Below are positions 24,701 through 39,700 of a stretch of DNA of 64,000 nucleotides, piece by piece. Position numbers and translations under genes: made by a program. The stretch is from Episyrphus balteatus (Eukaryota > Arthropoda > Insecta > Diptera > Syrphidae). The stretch spans positions 54,140,094-54,204,093 of the forward strand of contig NC_079136.1 in assembly GCF_945859705.1 (NCBI RefSeq), read 5' to 3'. Position 1 is the first letter of the stretch. Every line of letters begins with the position of its first letter. Below the pieces are notes generated by a model. It was not told the origin of the DNA. It did not search any database and saw only the letters and a program-made list of their open reading frames with translations.

Positions 24701-27700
24701 GATATAGAAAAATGCAATCGAGTAAACTTATAACATGGAGAACTGGCAAAGAAGTGCATATATTTACCCCCGGTCTACTATAGAATGTCCTTTTTTTTAT
24801 TCTTCCTCTCAAGGATCTATAAAAGTTGTGCAAGTTATTCGTTTTTTTTTTTTTTTTTTTATTCTCACGCTTCCTTGAACAAGCAACTACTTTCAATTTT
24901 GCACCCTCCACTCAACTATATCACACTATACCACTGCTTTACCGCACCGGAAGTGTACGAAACTACGATGACTACTTATTCTCATTTTCTTATTTTCTTT
25001 CAGTCAATAAGATGTGACACATGTGGACATAAAAATGGCAACAACACAAACACCAGTCAGGGAAATTGTGAACATCCCGTCGATGCTACCATCAGCAACC
25101 CCCTGCCTACCTCGGCCTTGCATTCAGGAGGAACACCCGTTTCAGGAATTCACGTATCTCGAAGTGTTCAACAGGAGAAGGTGCCCAGGGAACAACACCA
25201 TCACCACCAGGAGCATCACCAACAACAACAACAAAACACCAATGAAGGTAATGTACTTCTGGTATCTCCAGGTAATTACTTCAGCAAGTTCGTACAGGAA
25301 CAGGTAAAGTACCCTCGTTTGTAGAGCACCAGGTAATCATCATCGTCCTTGCTGAGATGTTTGTGTTTTCTCTTTTTTGTGTCTTCAAATTTCCTAAAGA
25401 TATAATTTTCACTGTCATTTTTGCTTGTTTGTTTAGAAAGACGAAGAAAAACTGTGTGTTTTATTGTTTTTTTTTTCTAAAATTCTTTGTAATTTCAATT
25501 TAATTTTATTTGCAGAATATTATTTATTTTGTTTTTTTTTTGTTTGTAGCACTTTTTGAAATAATAATCATTACGAACAGTAACCATCTAGTATCCACCC
25601 TTTACCCACACTTGTATTTAGTTCATGTTTAATCACACAAATAATGGCTTCATTTTTAAGAGGTAACAGGGTGTTTCATGGTAAATTGGAAGCAATTAGG
25701 TTTCTTGTTTAAAAAATTTCAATTAGTTAACTTTTTTGTTGATGATGAAGAGTTCTTAGTTTGAGGTTTTTTTTTTCTAGGAAAAAGCAATTATTTCAAA
25801 AATGAATTAAATTGATGTGAATTTTATTTACTTTTCAAAATAAAATACAAAATTTAGAAATTAACATGTTTTTCTTGAACTGAACTCGTTATCCAAACTA
25901 AAAGTCCGTAATTATAGTGATTTTATTAAAAATGAAACTCGTGTGCATTATTTGCAAAATCTGAGAGAAAAAAAAACATGGAATAAGTTTTTGTACTTCG
26001 AAAATGGTCCAAAATATATTTTTTTTTTTCTTATGAAAAGTGATAAAGACATGTTTTATAGTGGAATCGTGAAAGTAAAGTTTAGAAAATAAAATACAAA
26101 ACATTAAGATATAATCGTTCAAAATAGCTGTTTCAAAAAGTACTGAACAAAAATTAGCCTCAAATTTTGGACCATAGCAAATTTTGGGAGTGCAGTTCAC
26201 GAACTTCATGCGTCCTTTAAAAGTCTGGAAGCTCAAAATTCGGATATTTTAATTTTTTTATATTTTTAATCTATTGGTACTCCCTGATTTTCAAAAAAAA
26301 AAATACGACACAAAGCTTGAGTCTAGGTCCTTGTTGGATCGAAACAACCTGTTTAATTTTTGTTTTAATATTTTGAGTTTGTCTGAATTCTCTTTAACAA
26401 ATTTCTGTAAAAAAATTTAAAAAAATGTTTTGAAAAAGTCAAAAAGCATTTTCCAAACCTTTTTCAATTTTTTGTAGGATTTTGTAAAATCATCTTTTTA
26501 CTTATTTAAGCATGAATATTACATGAAAACAAAATATAATTTAGGACCTTTGCTATACTTAGTTTTATTTTACAAAATTCAATCCTTTTTTTTATTTTTT
26601 TGCAGAGTTTTGTTGAACAGAACTCTGAAAAGCAGAATTTTGAAAAACAGAATTTAAAAAAAAACAGAATTATGAAAAGCAGAATAATTTTGAAAGCAGA
26701 GTTTTGTAAAAAGAATTTTGACATTGGCAGAGTTTTGACCCGTTTTACCACTATTAGTAGAGAGGAAATTATTTCCGAATCGGGCCGAACAGTTCCGAAT
26801 TTGAAAAGCAGAATTAAAAAAAAAACATACTTTAAAAAAGTAGGATTTTGGAAGCAGAGCTTTGAAAAACAGAATTTTTGACCACGTTAAGCCTGGTACA
26901 GACATTTGTAAGAAGTTATAAGAAAAAAAAACTGAAATTTCATTTTTAGGACTAAAATTAACGGTAGGTACCTACTTGATTAAAAAAGCGATTACGATTG
27001 ATTACAATTTTTGTATGTACTGTGAAGGTCGAAAACCTTTAAGGTCTGGAAACATTTTCTTCATTTCTTCAAGATTAAATATTAAAGTAAAATTTTCAAA
27101 AAATCATGTTTTTGTATTTTTCTAATACGGGTTCTTAAAATTTTTGAAACTTAGTTTTAACTATTAATTTCAAGTTTCTTTTTGAGTAATTTTTGAAATT
27201 TAACATACAGAAAAAATTATTCTTTTAAATAAACGATACAGATTTTTTTTTTATAAAAATCTTTTTTATGCGAAAAATCAAGTTACAAATTTAATATTTT
27301 AAACAAAAAAAAGAGTGGAAAGATGTAGTTCAACAATTATAGGTACAGTGACAAAAATGTTGTCATTATCAATTTCAATACGATTACTCTAAGAAAAGTT
27401 AATGACGATTATAAATGAAGACAGATAATTTTTTCACCCCAATATAGGGAAATTAGTAAATTAAATCGCATTTTTCGCGGGACAAAATTTTTTTCATGGA
27501 ATGTGTTCGGGTGGTTGTCCTTATCATAAAAGTCAATTTGTTGGGATAATTGGAGGTTGGGAACACCCACCATCTTGAAAAAGAGATTGGTATCGTTTTT
27601 ATTGAATAGCTCCATTGTTATTCATTTTAACAAAAAATGACAAAGGTAAGACTTATTAACAATAAAATTATCTAAAAAATCATATACAAAACATTTCCGT

Positions 27701-30700
27701 GAGTTGATTAAATAAAATTTTATAGTTGGTCAAAGTGCGTGTTTGTATCGCAAAGTTGGGGCAAAATGACATTTGTTCATATATCTGACGAACTTTTGAT
27801 TTGTTTGGATAATTCTTCAAAAATGAATTCTAGTATTTATAATTATCTATAAAATGAGACCATAATCGTTATTGTAACCATCATATTGTAGAAGTAATCT
27901 AACTCCGAAACTCTCCCTGTACTAGTCAAAAGTGAGAAAAAAGCTAGTTTTTTGCTAGTAGGCCGAGCAAATTTTGGGAGTAGAGGTACAACCAAAATAT
28001 AAGTACGCAGTTTTGCAGCCATACGCGTCTTAATATCGATTTCAAATGTCTGACAACTCTAATCTTGTGCTTTATACGGTTTTCGGGGGGTTAAATAACT
28101 TAAGTTTTCCACTTAATGTGAATGGGCTAAATTTATACTTTTTGAAATTATAAATATACAAGCTGGTGCTTTATTATTTTTCCTAAATCTAGACACCCCA
28201 ATCTTGAGAATGTGACCAATAGAACTCAAGATATAAGCCGTTGATGCGATTATGTTTTAGAGGCTTTTTTGTTTAGATTTTGTTTGTTTATTTGAATTGG
28301 AAAGCGTGATATGGTTAGTTAAAAAAGCTTATATCGTGAGTTCTATTAACCCGATCGCAGAGAACTCTTATGATAAGGACAACCACCCGAACACATTCCA
28401 TGAAAAAAATTTTGTCCCGCGAAAAATGCGATTTCATGCCCATATTTTGACTAATTTCCCTGAGCTAAAATATAAAATGTAACTTAAACTTAAAAAGGAA
28501 CAAAAAAATCATAAAGTTCGATAAAATATTTTTGGTAAAAGAGTTTCTTTTTTTTTTAGTTAAAAAAATTTGAACTAATTGCAGAAAATATTTAGTATTG
28601 AAGTCTAGTAAGAATTTTTGATCGGAGATAAGAATCTAAATTCTTAAGTTTATATTAATCAAACCTCCTAATATTGCTGTTTTAAATGTACATAAATCTA
28701 CAGTAAAAGAAAAAAAAAAAGAGTGTGTGTACACATGTACACGCGACTGAAGTTATACTTCTCATTCAGTATATGTATGTAAATGAATTTCATTTGATAT
28801 TTTTAATTTCTATTATTAAATTAATTAATCCACTCTTCGTTTTTTTTACATTTTTATCAAGTGAACAATAAATTAATTCTTTCATCCTCCTTGCGTCCAT
28901 GTAGTTTTCAATTTATTCTGTGAAATTTACTCATGTTGTGCGGTTCAGAACGTACGGTATATGCTTAACGAAAGTAAATGAACTGCGCATAAAATGTGCG
29001 ATATGGTAATTTTATGAGAATTGTGTGTGCTTCAGCACTAATAGTAGCAATATGGAACTTGCAGGGTTGAGCTGAGCTGATGGTTGAGCTGAGCTGTTGG
29101 GTGAGCTGAGCTGTGATAGGTGAGAGGATACATTGATTTTTATTTGGAAAGTATAATGAAATATGAAGATATTTTAAACTTTTATAAAACACCATAGCTT
29201 AAGATGTTTGGTTCTAGTTATTAATGGAATTATTTTAACACATGGATATTTTTATAAATAAACAGATAATTTTTCGTGATCTTTTCTCTTGGTTTTTTTA
29301 ATAGTAAATATATTCCTATTTTTTTAGTAAAATATTTCTTTTTTTATCATAAAAAAAAATTCCGGTACAATCCGGTTTTTCGACTTATTTCAAAATTCCG
29401 AGAAAATCGCGTTTGAAAGTTGGGGTAAATTTTTTTTTTTTCGAAAAATCCCCGAATCTTTGAACGCTCCTGGAAGCTAAACCGCTTGACAGCAATTTTT
29501 GGGAGTGATGCCAAATGATAGCTTGTGTCATGGGCCTACGCTTTGCACATTGTCAGATTTTTAAAAAACCGCCTTCCATGTTAAACCGCCACATCATGCC
29601 TATTTTTTCAGAATCGTGCCTATTTTCTTTTTTACTTTTAAGCTCTCCCGGTTTGAGAACGCGTGGACCTACAGGGATGAGAGTTGTACCCAAATGTAGG
29701 TTAGAGTCCCCGCTACCTTTTGGCATCAAAAATTTTATTTTCATTTTCTTTAAAATTCAGCGATTTAGGCGTTGGAACGCTTTGATCTAGAGACAGGGGA
29801 GTGGTGCCATATGAAAGCTTATATTCTCAGCAACCCGATAGTGGTATAATCCGGTTTTTCGATTTTTTTCAAAATTCCGAGAAAATCGCGTTTGAAAGTT
29901 GGGGTAAAATTTTTTTTCGAAAAATCCCCGAATCTTTGAACGCTCCTGGAAGCTAAACCGCTTGAGAGCAATTTTTGGGAGTTATGCCAAATGATAGCTT
30001 GTGTCATGGGCCTACGCTTTGCACATTGTCAGATTTTTAAAAAACCGCCTTCCATGTTAAACCGCCACATCATGCCTATTTTTTCAGAATCGTGCCTATT
30101 TTCTGTTTTACTTTTAAGTTCTCCCGGTTTGAGAACGCGTGGACCTACAGGGATGAGAGTTGTACCCAAATGTAGGTTAGAGTCCCCGCTACCTTTTGCC
30201 ATCAAAAATAATTTTTTTCATTTTCTTCAAAATTCCGAGATATAGGCGTTGGAAGTTGGGGGCGCTCACTTTCAGCTCAGCTCAAATGAGCTGAGCTATG
30301 GTACCTAGCTCAAAAGTGAGCTAGCTCAAATTTGAGCTGAGCTGTGAGCTGAGCTGAAATGTGAGCTTTTTGCAACCCTGGCAACTTGCCACATGGAAAT
30401 TACCACATGCAACTTGTCACATGCAACTTGCCACATGTAACTTGCTACATGTAACTTGCCACACGCAACTTGCCACATGCAACTTGCCACACGCAACTTG
30501 CCACATGCAGCTTGCCACATGCAACTTGCCACATGCAACTTGCCACATACAACTTGCCACATGCAACTTGCCACATGCAACTTGCCACATGCAACTTGCC
30601 ACATGCAACTTGCCACATACAACTTGCCACATGCAACTTGCCACATGAAACATGTAACTTGCAACGTGTTGTGTGTTTTATGTTTGCCGTACTGCGGCGT

Positions 30701-33700
30701 ACTGCATTTTTAAATACTAAAGTACTGCCTACTCTAAAGGTGAAACGACAGCCCTGCTACCCAGGGTGATCGCGTCATAATCCCTTTGACATTCTTGTCA
30801 AAAAGTAAATTTTCATACCCACCCTCCCATAAGAAGTATAACTTCAAAAATATAACTTGACGTGCTATTATGTGAATTTTCACTATTTCTCATACGAACA
30901 AGCATACATATATTATTTTCAAAACACCTTGTGGTATTTGCAATTCAACAATCATAAAATTGTTTGTTTTCAAAAGTTATACGAGAGAGAGACAACATTT
31001 AACTGGCATGGAATATTATAGCAACTTTTAATTTTTAAAGATACATAATCCTGAGTATGTCCTTGCCGTTATAATAGAAGTGTGACACCACCACCGCAGA
31101 GACAAAAAGGGTATACAACAAAAATATAAACCCACATTTAGGGATATCTATCCTTGTGGTGGCTTGCTACACCTCGTTTATGAAGTGTGATAAAATTGAG
31201 TGTGTTGTCTGTGGGTGTACACAATCGTGGTTGTGGTTTGAAATGAATTCCTCTGTTTTATTTGATGTGGGGAGAAAAAAACTTAACATGGTGTACCGAG
31301 CTTCATATGTTTAAATATGAGAAAGTTCTAAGCCAATTATAAGCATTTTGGTGTGCATTTTGTTCGAAAAATCTGATAGAATTTTTTTTATATAAACGCA
31401 ATTTCGTTGAAAAATTTTGAATAATTAATAAATTTTCGTAAAAAATAATAAAAAAAAGATACGTTGTAAAAACTTATGTGGAGTTTTTGGTTTTCTAAGA
31501 AAAAGGAAAATCTTTACAGGTGTTCGGGGTGTATGAGTAACCTTTTTTTTTTGTTTTTTGTTAATTTAGATCATTGTATATGTACCTATATCTTTTTTGG
31601 GGAAAGTTAATAAATAAGGGTATTATTCAAATAATACACTGTTATGTTTTTTATCTACCAAAATCTCTCTTTAATACTATTTTTTAACATTTTACACCCA
31701 TATTAAAATTTTTATATGATAATAGCTGACTTTCACGATGCCAGAACCTAGCATTCCGAGGTCAACAGTCAAATTTATTTTACCATTCGAGTCATGCTCT
31801 CTCATTGGGAAATGATAAATTGAGTCCTTTTTGATGTTTACTCCTTGGAGTGTATTTTTTTGCACAGGAGAAACATCATAAATTAATTCAAGAATTTTTT
31901 TTTGAGAAAAAAAAACTTATCTAGATTTTTTTCCAAATTCCTTTCAAAGCCAAATCAAACTATAACTTCTAGGGAAGCCAAAAAAAAAAAATCAATTTTC
32001 TACTCCATTCAACTTGATCTTGATGCTTTTGATGTGCCGTAATTTTCAATTCTATACCATCTTACCATCTTACCCTCTCCACAAATTTTATTCATGCTCA
32101 TTCTACTTTCTTGCTATCTTTATTTGCAAATCAAAATTGTTATTAAGGATAACACCGAATCTCTGAATAAACAAAAACCAAAAGTTTTTCACACAAAACT
32201 TCTTGGCCTAACAACTGACTGACTATAGCAGGAAGAATGAACATCACTCGTGAAATTCTTGGAAAAAAACTCTCTACTAATGAAATTACACGTCATAATA
32301 TCTGAATTTTTGATTTTTTGTTTGTGGTGCTGGTTATGAGGTTGTACAAATGAGTAAGTAAATGTTTTAAAGAATGAACACATTTCAAGGAATCGGTATT
32401 TTTTGTTTTAAGTTTATTAGTGGTTTGGGTAATGGTTTTTATGTCAAAAATATGATTTGAGTTAAACTTCAAAGATTTAAATGAAATTTCAATGATTATG
32501 GTTTCTTTAAGATTTTAAAGTAATTAGGAGTATTTTCTTATTATAATTAAATAAATGTTGACAGAGTAAATGAAAAAAGAAGGTTGGAAATTTGAAATTT
32601 TGAAAAAAGAAGCAAAAAATAGCATTCAGTAAGTTTCCATTCATATCGTATTATTCATTATAAAGTCCCCATAGGTGTAAATAACTAGATCATCATGGAT
32701 TTGCTTCCTTGTAGTCCTAGAGAACATCCCTACAAAGTTTTAGCAAAATCTAAAATGAGGCATCAATTCCGATTGAACGCTTTCATACGGAATGACAGTA
32801 AACGGTTCTTAAAAATTGTTGTTTTAATAATGCAGCCCTATACTAGTTTTACGGATTCATCGACTTTCCCTGGATTCCGAGATTTTACCAATTTTATGCT
32901 TAATTTTACTCGACTAGAAAGCATTTATATAATTTTAATATAAGCCAAAAATAAAATATTAAAAAAGAATAATTTTTGGATTACAAAAAAAAATGTTTTA
33001 TTGAAAAATCGAATTTTCAAAAACCGGACATTGAATTTTTTTTAAATGGTGATTTGAGATGTTGATTGGTAATTTCTACAAAATGGCATCCAAATTTAAT
33101 TAAATTTTTTTTTGAAAAAAAAAAAAAAAAAATATCTATGTATTTATAAAAAATTAATTTTATAAAAAACGACTCTAACGATTTTGACATTTATTTTTTT
33201 TCTAAAAAAAGCCTCTTAGTAAAAGATATGAAATTGCATACGTGTTTTAGAGCTCATTTGCTTTCCGATGTTTTTTGAAAAACGAATTTTAAGTTTTTTT
33301 TCAAATAAATTTTCTAAGCTTTATTATAAATATGTAGTTTTGAACACGGGGCACATTTGAACACTGCATATAAAATTTTAGTATATCAATCTTTTTTAGA
33401 AGTATTTCGATATTTGAACCCGTCAACACGATATCCATAAATGTCAACGAATTTCCATCGTTATCTCGGCTGACTTTCAGATTTATAGGTGGAAGGTGAT
33501 ATTTATAGTGGTTTTGCATTATTTCAGTTTTTTAGCTGTAAGAGTTTAAAAAAAAATTGGTACGTGATTTCAAAACGCAATACAGTTTTTGTTAATGGTT
33601 AATGATTTTTAAACTAATTGACGTTGAATTTTTGAATGAATATATTAATGTTAAATATTTATTCAACATTTTATGTAGTTGACACAGTGGGGGCAGTTTT

Positions 33701-36700
33701 GAACAAGTAAGGTGGGGCACTTTTGAACATGTTCAAAACCGCCCCGAACAGTTTGTATCAGACATTTTAAGGACACTTGAATGTGTTTTATTTAATAAAT
33801 CGTAATGTTCTTATAAAAAAAAATAATGAAACAAGCATTTGTGGGCAAAATTAAAGAAAAAATGGGAATATGTACAACATAATTGAACATTTAAAAAAAT
33901 GCCTGAATTCTTCAAGTTCTGCTAGACTGTTCTCGGTGAGAACTCGATTATATACCGCTTAAGCGTTATAGAAATTAAAGTCAAGCTACCTACACCAATT
34001 AATGCTCCTGGTACATGAAGAACATCCGCTTTGTTAACATTTGGATTTAATGTCTAGAAATATATCTATATACATACATATATTGAAAATAAATCTATTT
34101 TACTCTGAGAAGCATAAATGGTATGAATACCATTTTTCTAAGATATATTTTAAATGAATTTTTCTTGGCTTTTGTTTTTCTTTTGAACTTATAAATGTGA
34201 TAAACTGATAACTATAGTTTAAATTTTAATGTTATTTTTTCTGAGTTTTTATTATTTGTTGAAGATGATATAATATTCAATTTGGAGTTTTTGTATGTTC
34301 TTATTAAAAAACTAATGAAAAGTTAAGTATTATTTATTCATTACAACGAAATTAATACTGATGTTCAAAACTGCCCCATACATAGGGCACTTTTGAACAT
34401 AAGATCTAATATTGGTTAAAAATTAAAATTAAATATAAATAATATGCTAAAATAACTAAATATAATTTAAAATCGAAGTTCAATATCACTGCTTCATATA
34501 AGTAAACTTAACAGATCAATAAATCGAATAAATATCTTTCTAGCAGTTGCGAAAGCAAAAAGTGTTCAAAACTGCCCCACTCTCCCCTACTCTAAAAAAT
34601 TTTAGCAACATGAAGCCTAAGGGCAATTTCATGCATTTTATTTTTTTTTGAAACGAATCCAACAATTTTTCTTAAATATTAGAAATTCATTGAAATAAGT
34701 AAAAAAAAAATCAAGTGGCTTACTTTATTAAGGCCAAATTTATTCAAATTTTAAAATGGGTATGCGATTTTGTCATATTTTCAATTTTTAATGGTGACTT
34801 TATTTTAACATGATAAAGAGTGAATAAATTAAATGTTACAACAATTTAAAGAGGTGATATCGTAAATTTAAAAATAGCTTTTAGTCAAAAAATAATAGGG
34901 TTACCAAGGTAATTGTTGGCCTGCACTAATTAAATTATTTTATTATTTGTTCACTGTTTTGGCTTTAATTTGATTTTTTTAATTCTTTTACGAAACTACA
35001 AAGATTTGAAAAATGTAATTATGTTTTCACAAAGAATTTCGATGGAAATGGGATTCAAAATGCGATAATTTTTTATACATAGGTATTTCAAATTTGAAAT
35101 GAAATGATTTCCATCTCATTTTCACGAAATCTCTCAAGAAATTAAGTCATGACTCTACGAAACGAACACACTCAATGCTCCATTTAGATCGAGAGTGGGT
35201 AGTACATTTCTTGCGTAAGAGGTAGCTAATCGATTTATATAATAATAATAATTACAGTCTGCCATTTGGTATCGGTGTCGATTCTGCGAAAAAGTAAGTG
35301 GAATAAAAGCGCAGTGTTTTCAAATGATAATGTTTCAAAAATATTGCTGGCTGTACGATATAGCTTTCATCCGTGATACCAAAAATACAAATTATGAAAA
35401 TTTAAACGAATTAATTTAAACAAAATATGCAATTCAATTCCCTTGAACCTGGCGCCTGATTAGCGACTTTAAATATCCTAAAAATGCATTGATTACGTAC
35501 TCTTAAATATATTTTTAAAAGAAGTGGTCCACACCTCGATTCCTGTGGTACTCTTATCTTGATTGCAGTAAATACGCCTTTTTGGTGAATACTTTTAGAA
35601 AGAACTCCTTACATTCTTGGTCATCTTTACAAAAAATCATTAACAGCTTATATTTATTAGATAATTGATGATTTGTTTCATATTCAAAAACATTGGGTAA
35701 GATTAAATTAAAATGATTTGCTACACAAAGTTACAATATTATTTTTTATTAACCTTACACATTTTGTTCTACATTTAGTTGTAATCGATAAATAATTTAA
35801 AAACGATAAAAAATATTTAAAAACTTCTTAGCAATAATTCTATAATGCACAGAAAGAATTTCAATTACAAAAACACATCCAGCCACACTTAACAAACCAG
35901 CAAACACCTGAAATGCTCCAGAAAAATGTTGCGGGGACATTTTAAATGGCAAATCATTAAACGATCTTCTCTTCAATATACGAGTATTTCTAATAAAATT
36001 CTTATACAATCTAATTGACAATCCACTCGAATGCATGTGTGAAATACGATTATTTAAAATTGAGTTGAAAAAAGAAAATTTTGGCATGTATATTACAGTC
36101 AAACCTATACAAATTGGACTCTTAGTTACGATCCAATCCTTAAGTTCTTCTTCAAAGGGTGATTTTCCATGCCTCAAACCTGCCAAATATTCACCACCTC
36201 CTATCATAGCATATTTCCCTTTGATCTTTGAAAATCTTTTATAAATTTCGTCTACAGTAATATCAAATATTTGTATACGAGATTTATCTCTTATTTTCTT
36301 CTGCAGAAATTGACCGTAAATATCGTAAAAAGTTTATCCATAAGTTATAGCTTCATCTAAATTTTCAGGAAGTTTTTTCATAGGATTTTGATGAAGAAAT
36401 TTATAAACTGATCCTCCATAAGAACTTTGAAATATCAATATACTCCAAAGCCATATGATCATTAAGAGTTTAAACGATGATCGTTTAGTGAAGTTAAATC
36501 TATTTGATATTCTTTTCCACAGAGTTTTAAGTATAAACTTTCTCATGACAACTGACAAAATTGTTATCCAGGTAATATGATCGAAGGGGAAGAATAGAAT
36601 AGATAGCGAACTATAGTTTTCAGGAGGCTTGAATATTAATCGAATAGACGGGTAAAAATATTGGGTTGTTGCAGCAAACTTAGCCAATCTTTTTGGATTT

Positions 36701-39700
36701 AGTGATGTTCCAGCCATCATTAAATCTCCAAGTCCTTTATTTAGCTTAATGGGGAAATAATAAAATTTGATACTAAACTTTGTAATATAATTTATATAAT
36801 TTACCATCTTGAAGCCTTTCGTTACTGTTCCATTGGAGTAAATACCTCCTGGTCCAGATGGAATATTGACAATTTTCCAAGTCACTTTCATATTTTGTTG
36901 CAAGAAATTCAAAATTTCTATATCAACTCCTGACGGATGTTTTAAGTTCTGAACAAATGGATGCTCTACCCATAAGATAACTTTCAAGGGACATTTCCAC
37001 AAGTTGATGAATTTTGATGGAAATACTGGGTTATTCCATCTGAATGTACCATTTTCATAAGAGTTATAGATGAAAGGTGTACTATTTCTGCAACTTGTTG
37101 ATGTAAATGGAAAATATGTATAAATTGTAACGGTCCCGTTAGCATTATCCACTAGAATATTAACATTTGCTATCATATTTTCAAGGCAATATTGAGTTAA
37201 CTGTTTCAAAACACTTTTCAAATAAAAAATTGTACTTGGCAATATAACATAAAAATACTGAAAAACTCCCAACACATTTTTTGTATGAGAACGTTGAAAT
37301 ATCACAAGTCTTCGAAAAGCTTCAAATGAATCAACAAACATAATTCGCCTATGAATGGAAAGTTCCTCAGTCTTTTGATTTATATTGTTGTTGACGTTTT
37401 GTATTTTGAACATCACATCGAAATCATTTGAAGCCAAAAACTGATCCACTATTTCGCCAAATTTCCACTTTTCTAACTTAGAATCAGTTTCTATGTTTAT
37501 TTGGATAAATTTAATGGGTGTCACTTTATCATTTCGAATCATACTTTGTAGACATTTAGCTAGATTATGTTTGGTTTCGAATGTTTTCCAGGCAATAACA
37601 CATGTTGGTAGAAGTAAAAACAGTACAATTGCATTTAAACGTCTCATAGCTTTGAGTTTTAATTTATAACTAACTGATTTTTTAGTAAAGTGTTTGCCAC
37701 AATTTTTTTTTTATCGGTATCAGTTGTCACTATTAATAAGTTAAATGAAAATAGAAATTAAAAAAAAAAAAAAAACAATTTTCTTCAATTTTAGATTCGA
37801 AATTGATTTACAGTAATTTTACATTAATTGCTTCAAAAGAATGATAATTTTATAATTGGCGATATGGCGTATTAGATTGAAGATATTTGAACTGAAGTAC
37901 AATAATATTCAGCAAGAGCTGAATGCACATACATATACCTACATAATAAAACTAACCTATACGAACATATTTTTAATTGCGGTAGGTACCTACGTAGGGG
38001 AAAATTGTTTAATACAAAATGCACCAAAAGGTCGCACGAATTTGCTCTGATATATAAATCATTATAAAATTGTTTATTCAAAAATTAAAATAAAAAATTA
38101 AACACATCATATAATTTGTTCTTTAAGTAATAAAAACGAGTTCTTAAAATCGTTTTCAAACGAATAAATTAAATTTAAATGAATATCTTGGTGTGCTGCA
38201 TTTGTTTGAAAGATAACAAACATCTTAAAAAAGAAAAAGAGAGAAAAAAAAATTAAAGTAAAAAAAATTATTTGAAATTTTGTTTTTTAGTTATTAATTT
38301 TTTTTTAATCTAAACTATGATTTTTTTTTATTTTTTTTTAATAAGAAGATTTTCATATGAAATTAAGTGGATTTCTGCTTAATTTAAGACGGAAGTCATC
38401 TTGGCAAAAAAAAAAAGAAAAAACTCGCTTTATTTTAGGTGGTCTTTTTCGCCGTGTATCTATGTTATCTTGAAATAATATAAAATAAATCAACACTTAA
38501 AGTATAAATTAAAAACAAATCAATATCGACTTCAGCAAAAATTAATATTCAAGTCTGAAATTATAATTTCTTTTCGAATGCTGAAACACAGCCGTTTGGC
38601 GGGAAAAAGCCCTTAGACGCGTGCAGCTGTGGGTCGGTACATTAGCATTCGTAAAAAAACTAACTCAAGATAACAAATCAGACATATTATTAAAACGATA
38701 GCGAATTTAATTTTAGATGTCTATCTTTGTCTGTCTGTCTGCCTGTCCCTATATCTCCATCTGTAGCCATTAACCTACTATTGAATTTTTTTTTATAAAA
38801 AAAAACTAACGGTACTTTCCATACGACCAAATTGATTTTGAAAATCGATTAATATCTTTCCTTTATAAACTTTTCCTTTGTGTCGGTTAATATTTCATTT
38901 TTACTGGCATACCAATTTTTGTTTTGTTTTAAAAAAAGTTGGAATATTTTTAAATACATACAAAATTATTTTTTCCTCTTTTCACAATTTAACAAAAATC
39001 TTTCATGTAAAATATGTAGAACACTTAACATCTTGTTTTTTAACATTACGATGTTACATTACATTTTAACATTAAGATGTTAATCACAACCGGTGATAAG
39101 GGTAGGTACTTATATTTATCAAAATCCGCCTTTGGCTGATACATATTGGAGTCTCCTTTGATATCTACAGGGGGCAAATCTCAAAATTACTAGGTATACC
39201 GGGTCAAGCGGGAATACCCTTAACACTTGAAACTAGGTAATAAAACATTGAAAAATGAAAATAGGCGAGAAACTCGAAAATTCATGTATTAGAATATGTT
39301 TATTTGAACATTGTTAGTTATTTGGACCTATTCTAAAGTGAAGTTTACGTTTGTACCCAGGATTTCGGAGAACAAAAACTCAACCACTTTTTTTCTTTCA
39401 AGCTGAGTATGGTCTTTCAAGTGTTTGATTTGATGCTTATAAATTATGCCTTGGTTCTGGCCTACACCGAAAAAAAAATTGATAATAACAGCTATCAAAT
39501 TAACATTTTTGAGTGACAAAAGTCGTCCAACAATTAAAATATCAAATTTTGAAATTTTTTCATATCATTTTGACATTTTTTAATTTTAGGTGGATATAGA
39601 AAATTTCACTTTGTCAATTAAAATATCATTTTGACATTTTTTTAAGTTTAAGTGGATAGTGAAAATTTCACTTTGACAATATTAAAATATCAATGCTGAC

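Noticed and set aside
30326..30769. Multiple overlapping frames of repeated CNLPHATCHMQ-type sequence
   Set aside because: Artefact of the 14-bp minisatellite, open in several phases on both strands.
35797..36207. A separate 136-codon gene starting MIGGGEYLAG
   Set aside because: It is the in-frame continuation of the ionotropic receptor; 42 further sense codons join it to the internal stop.
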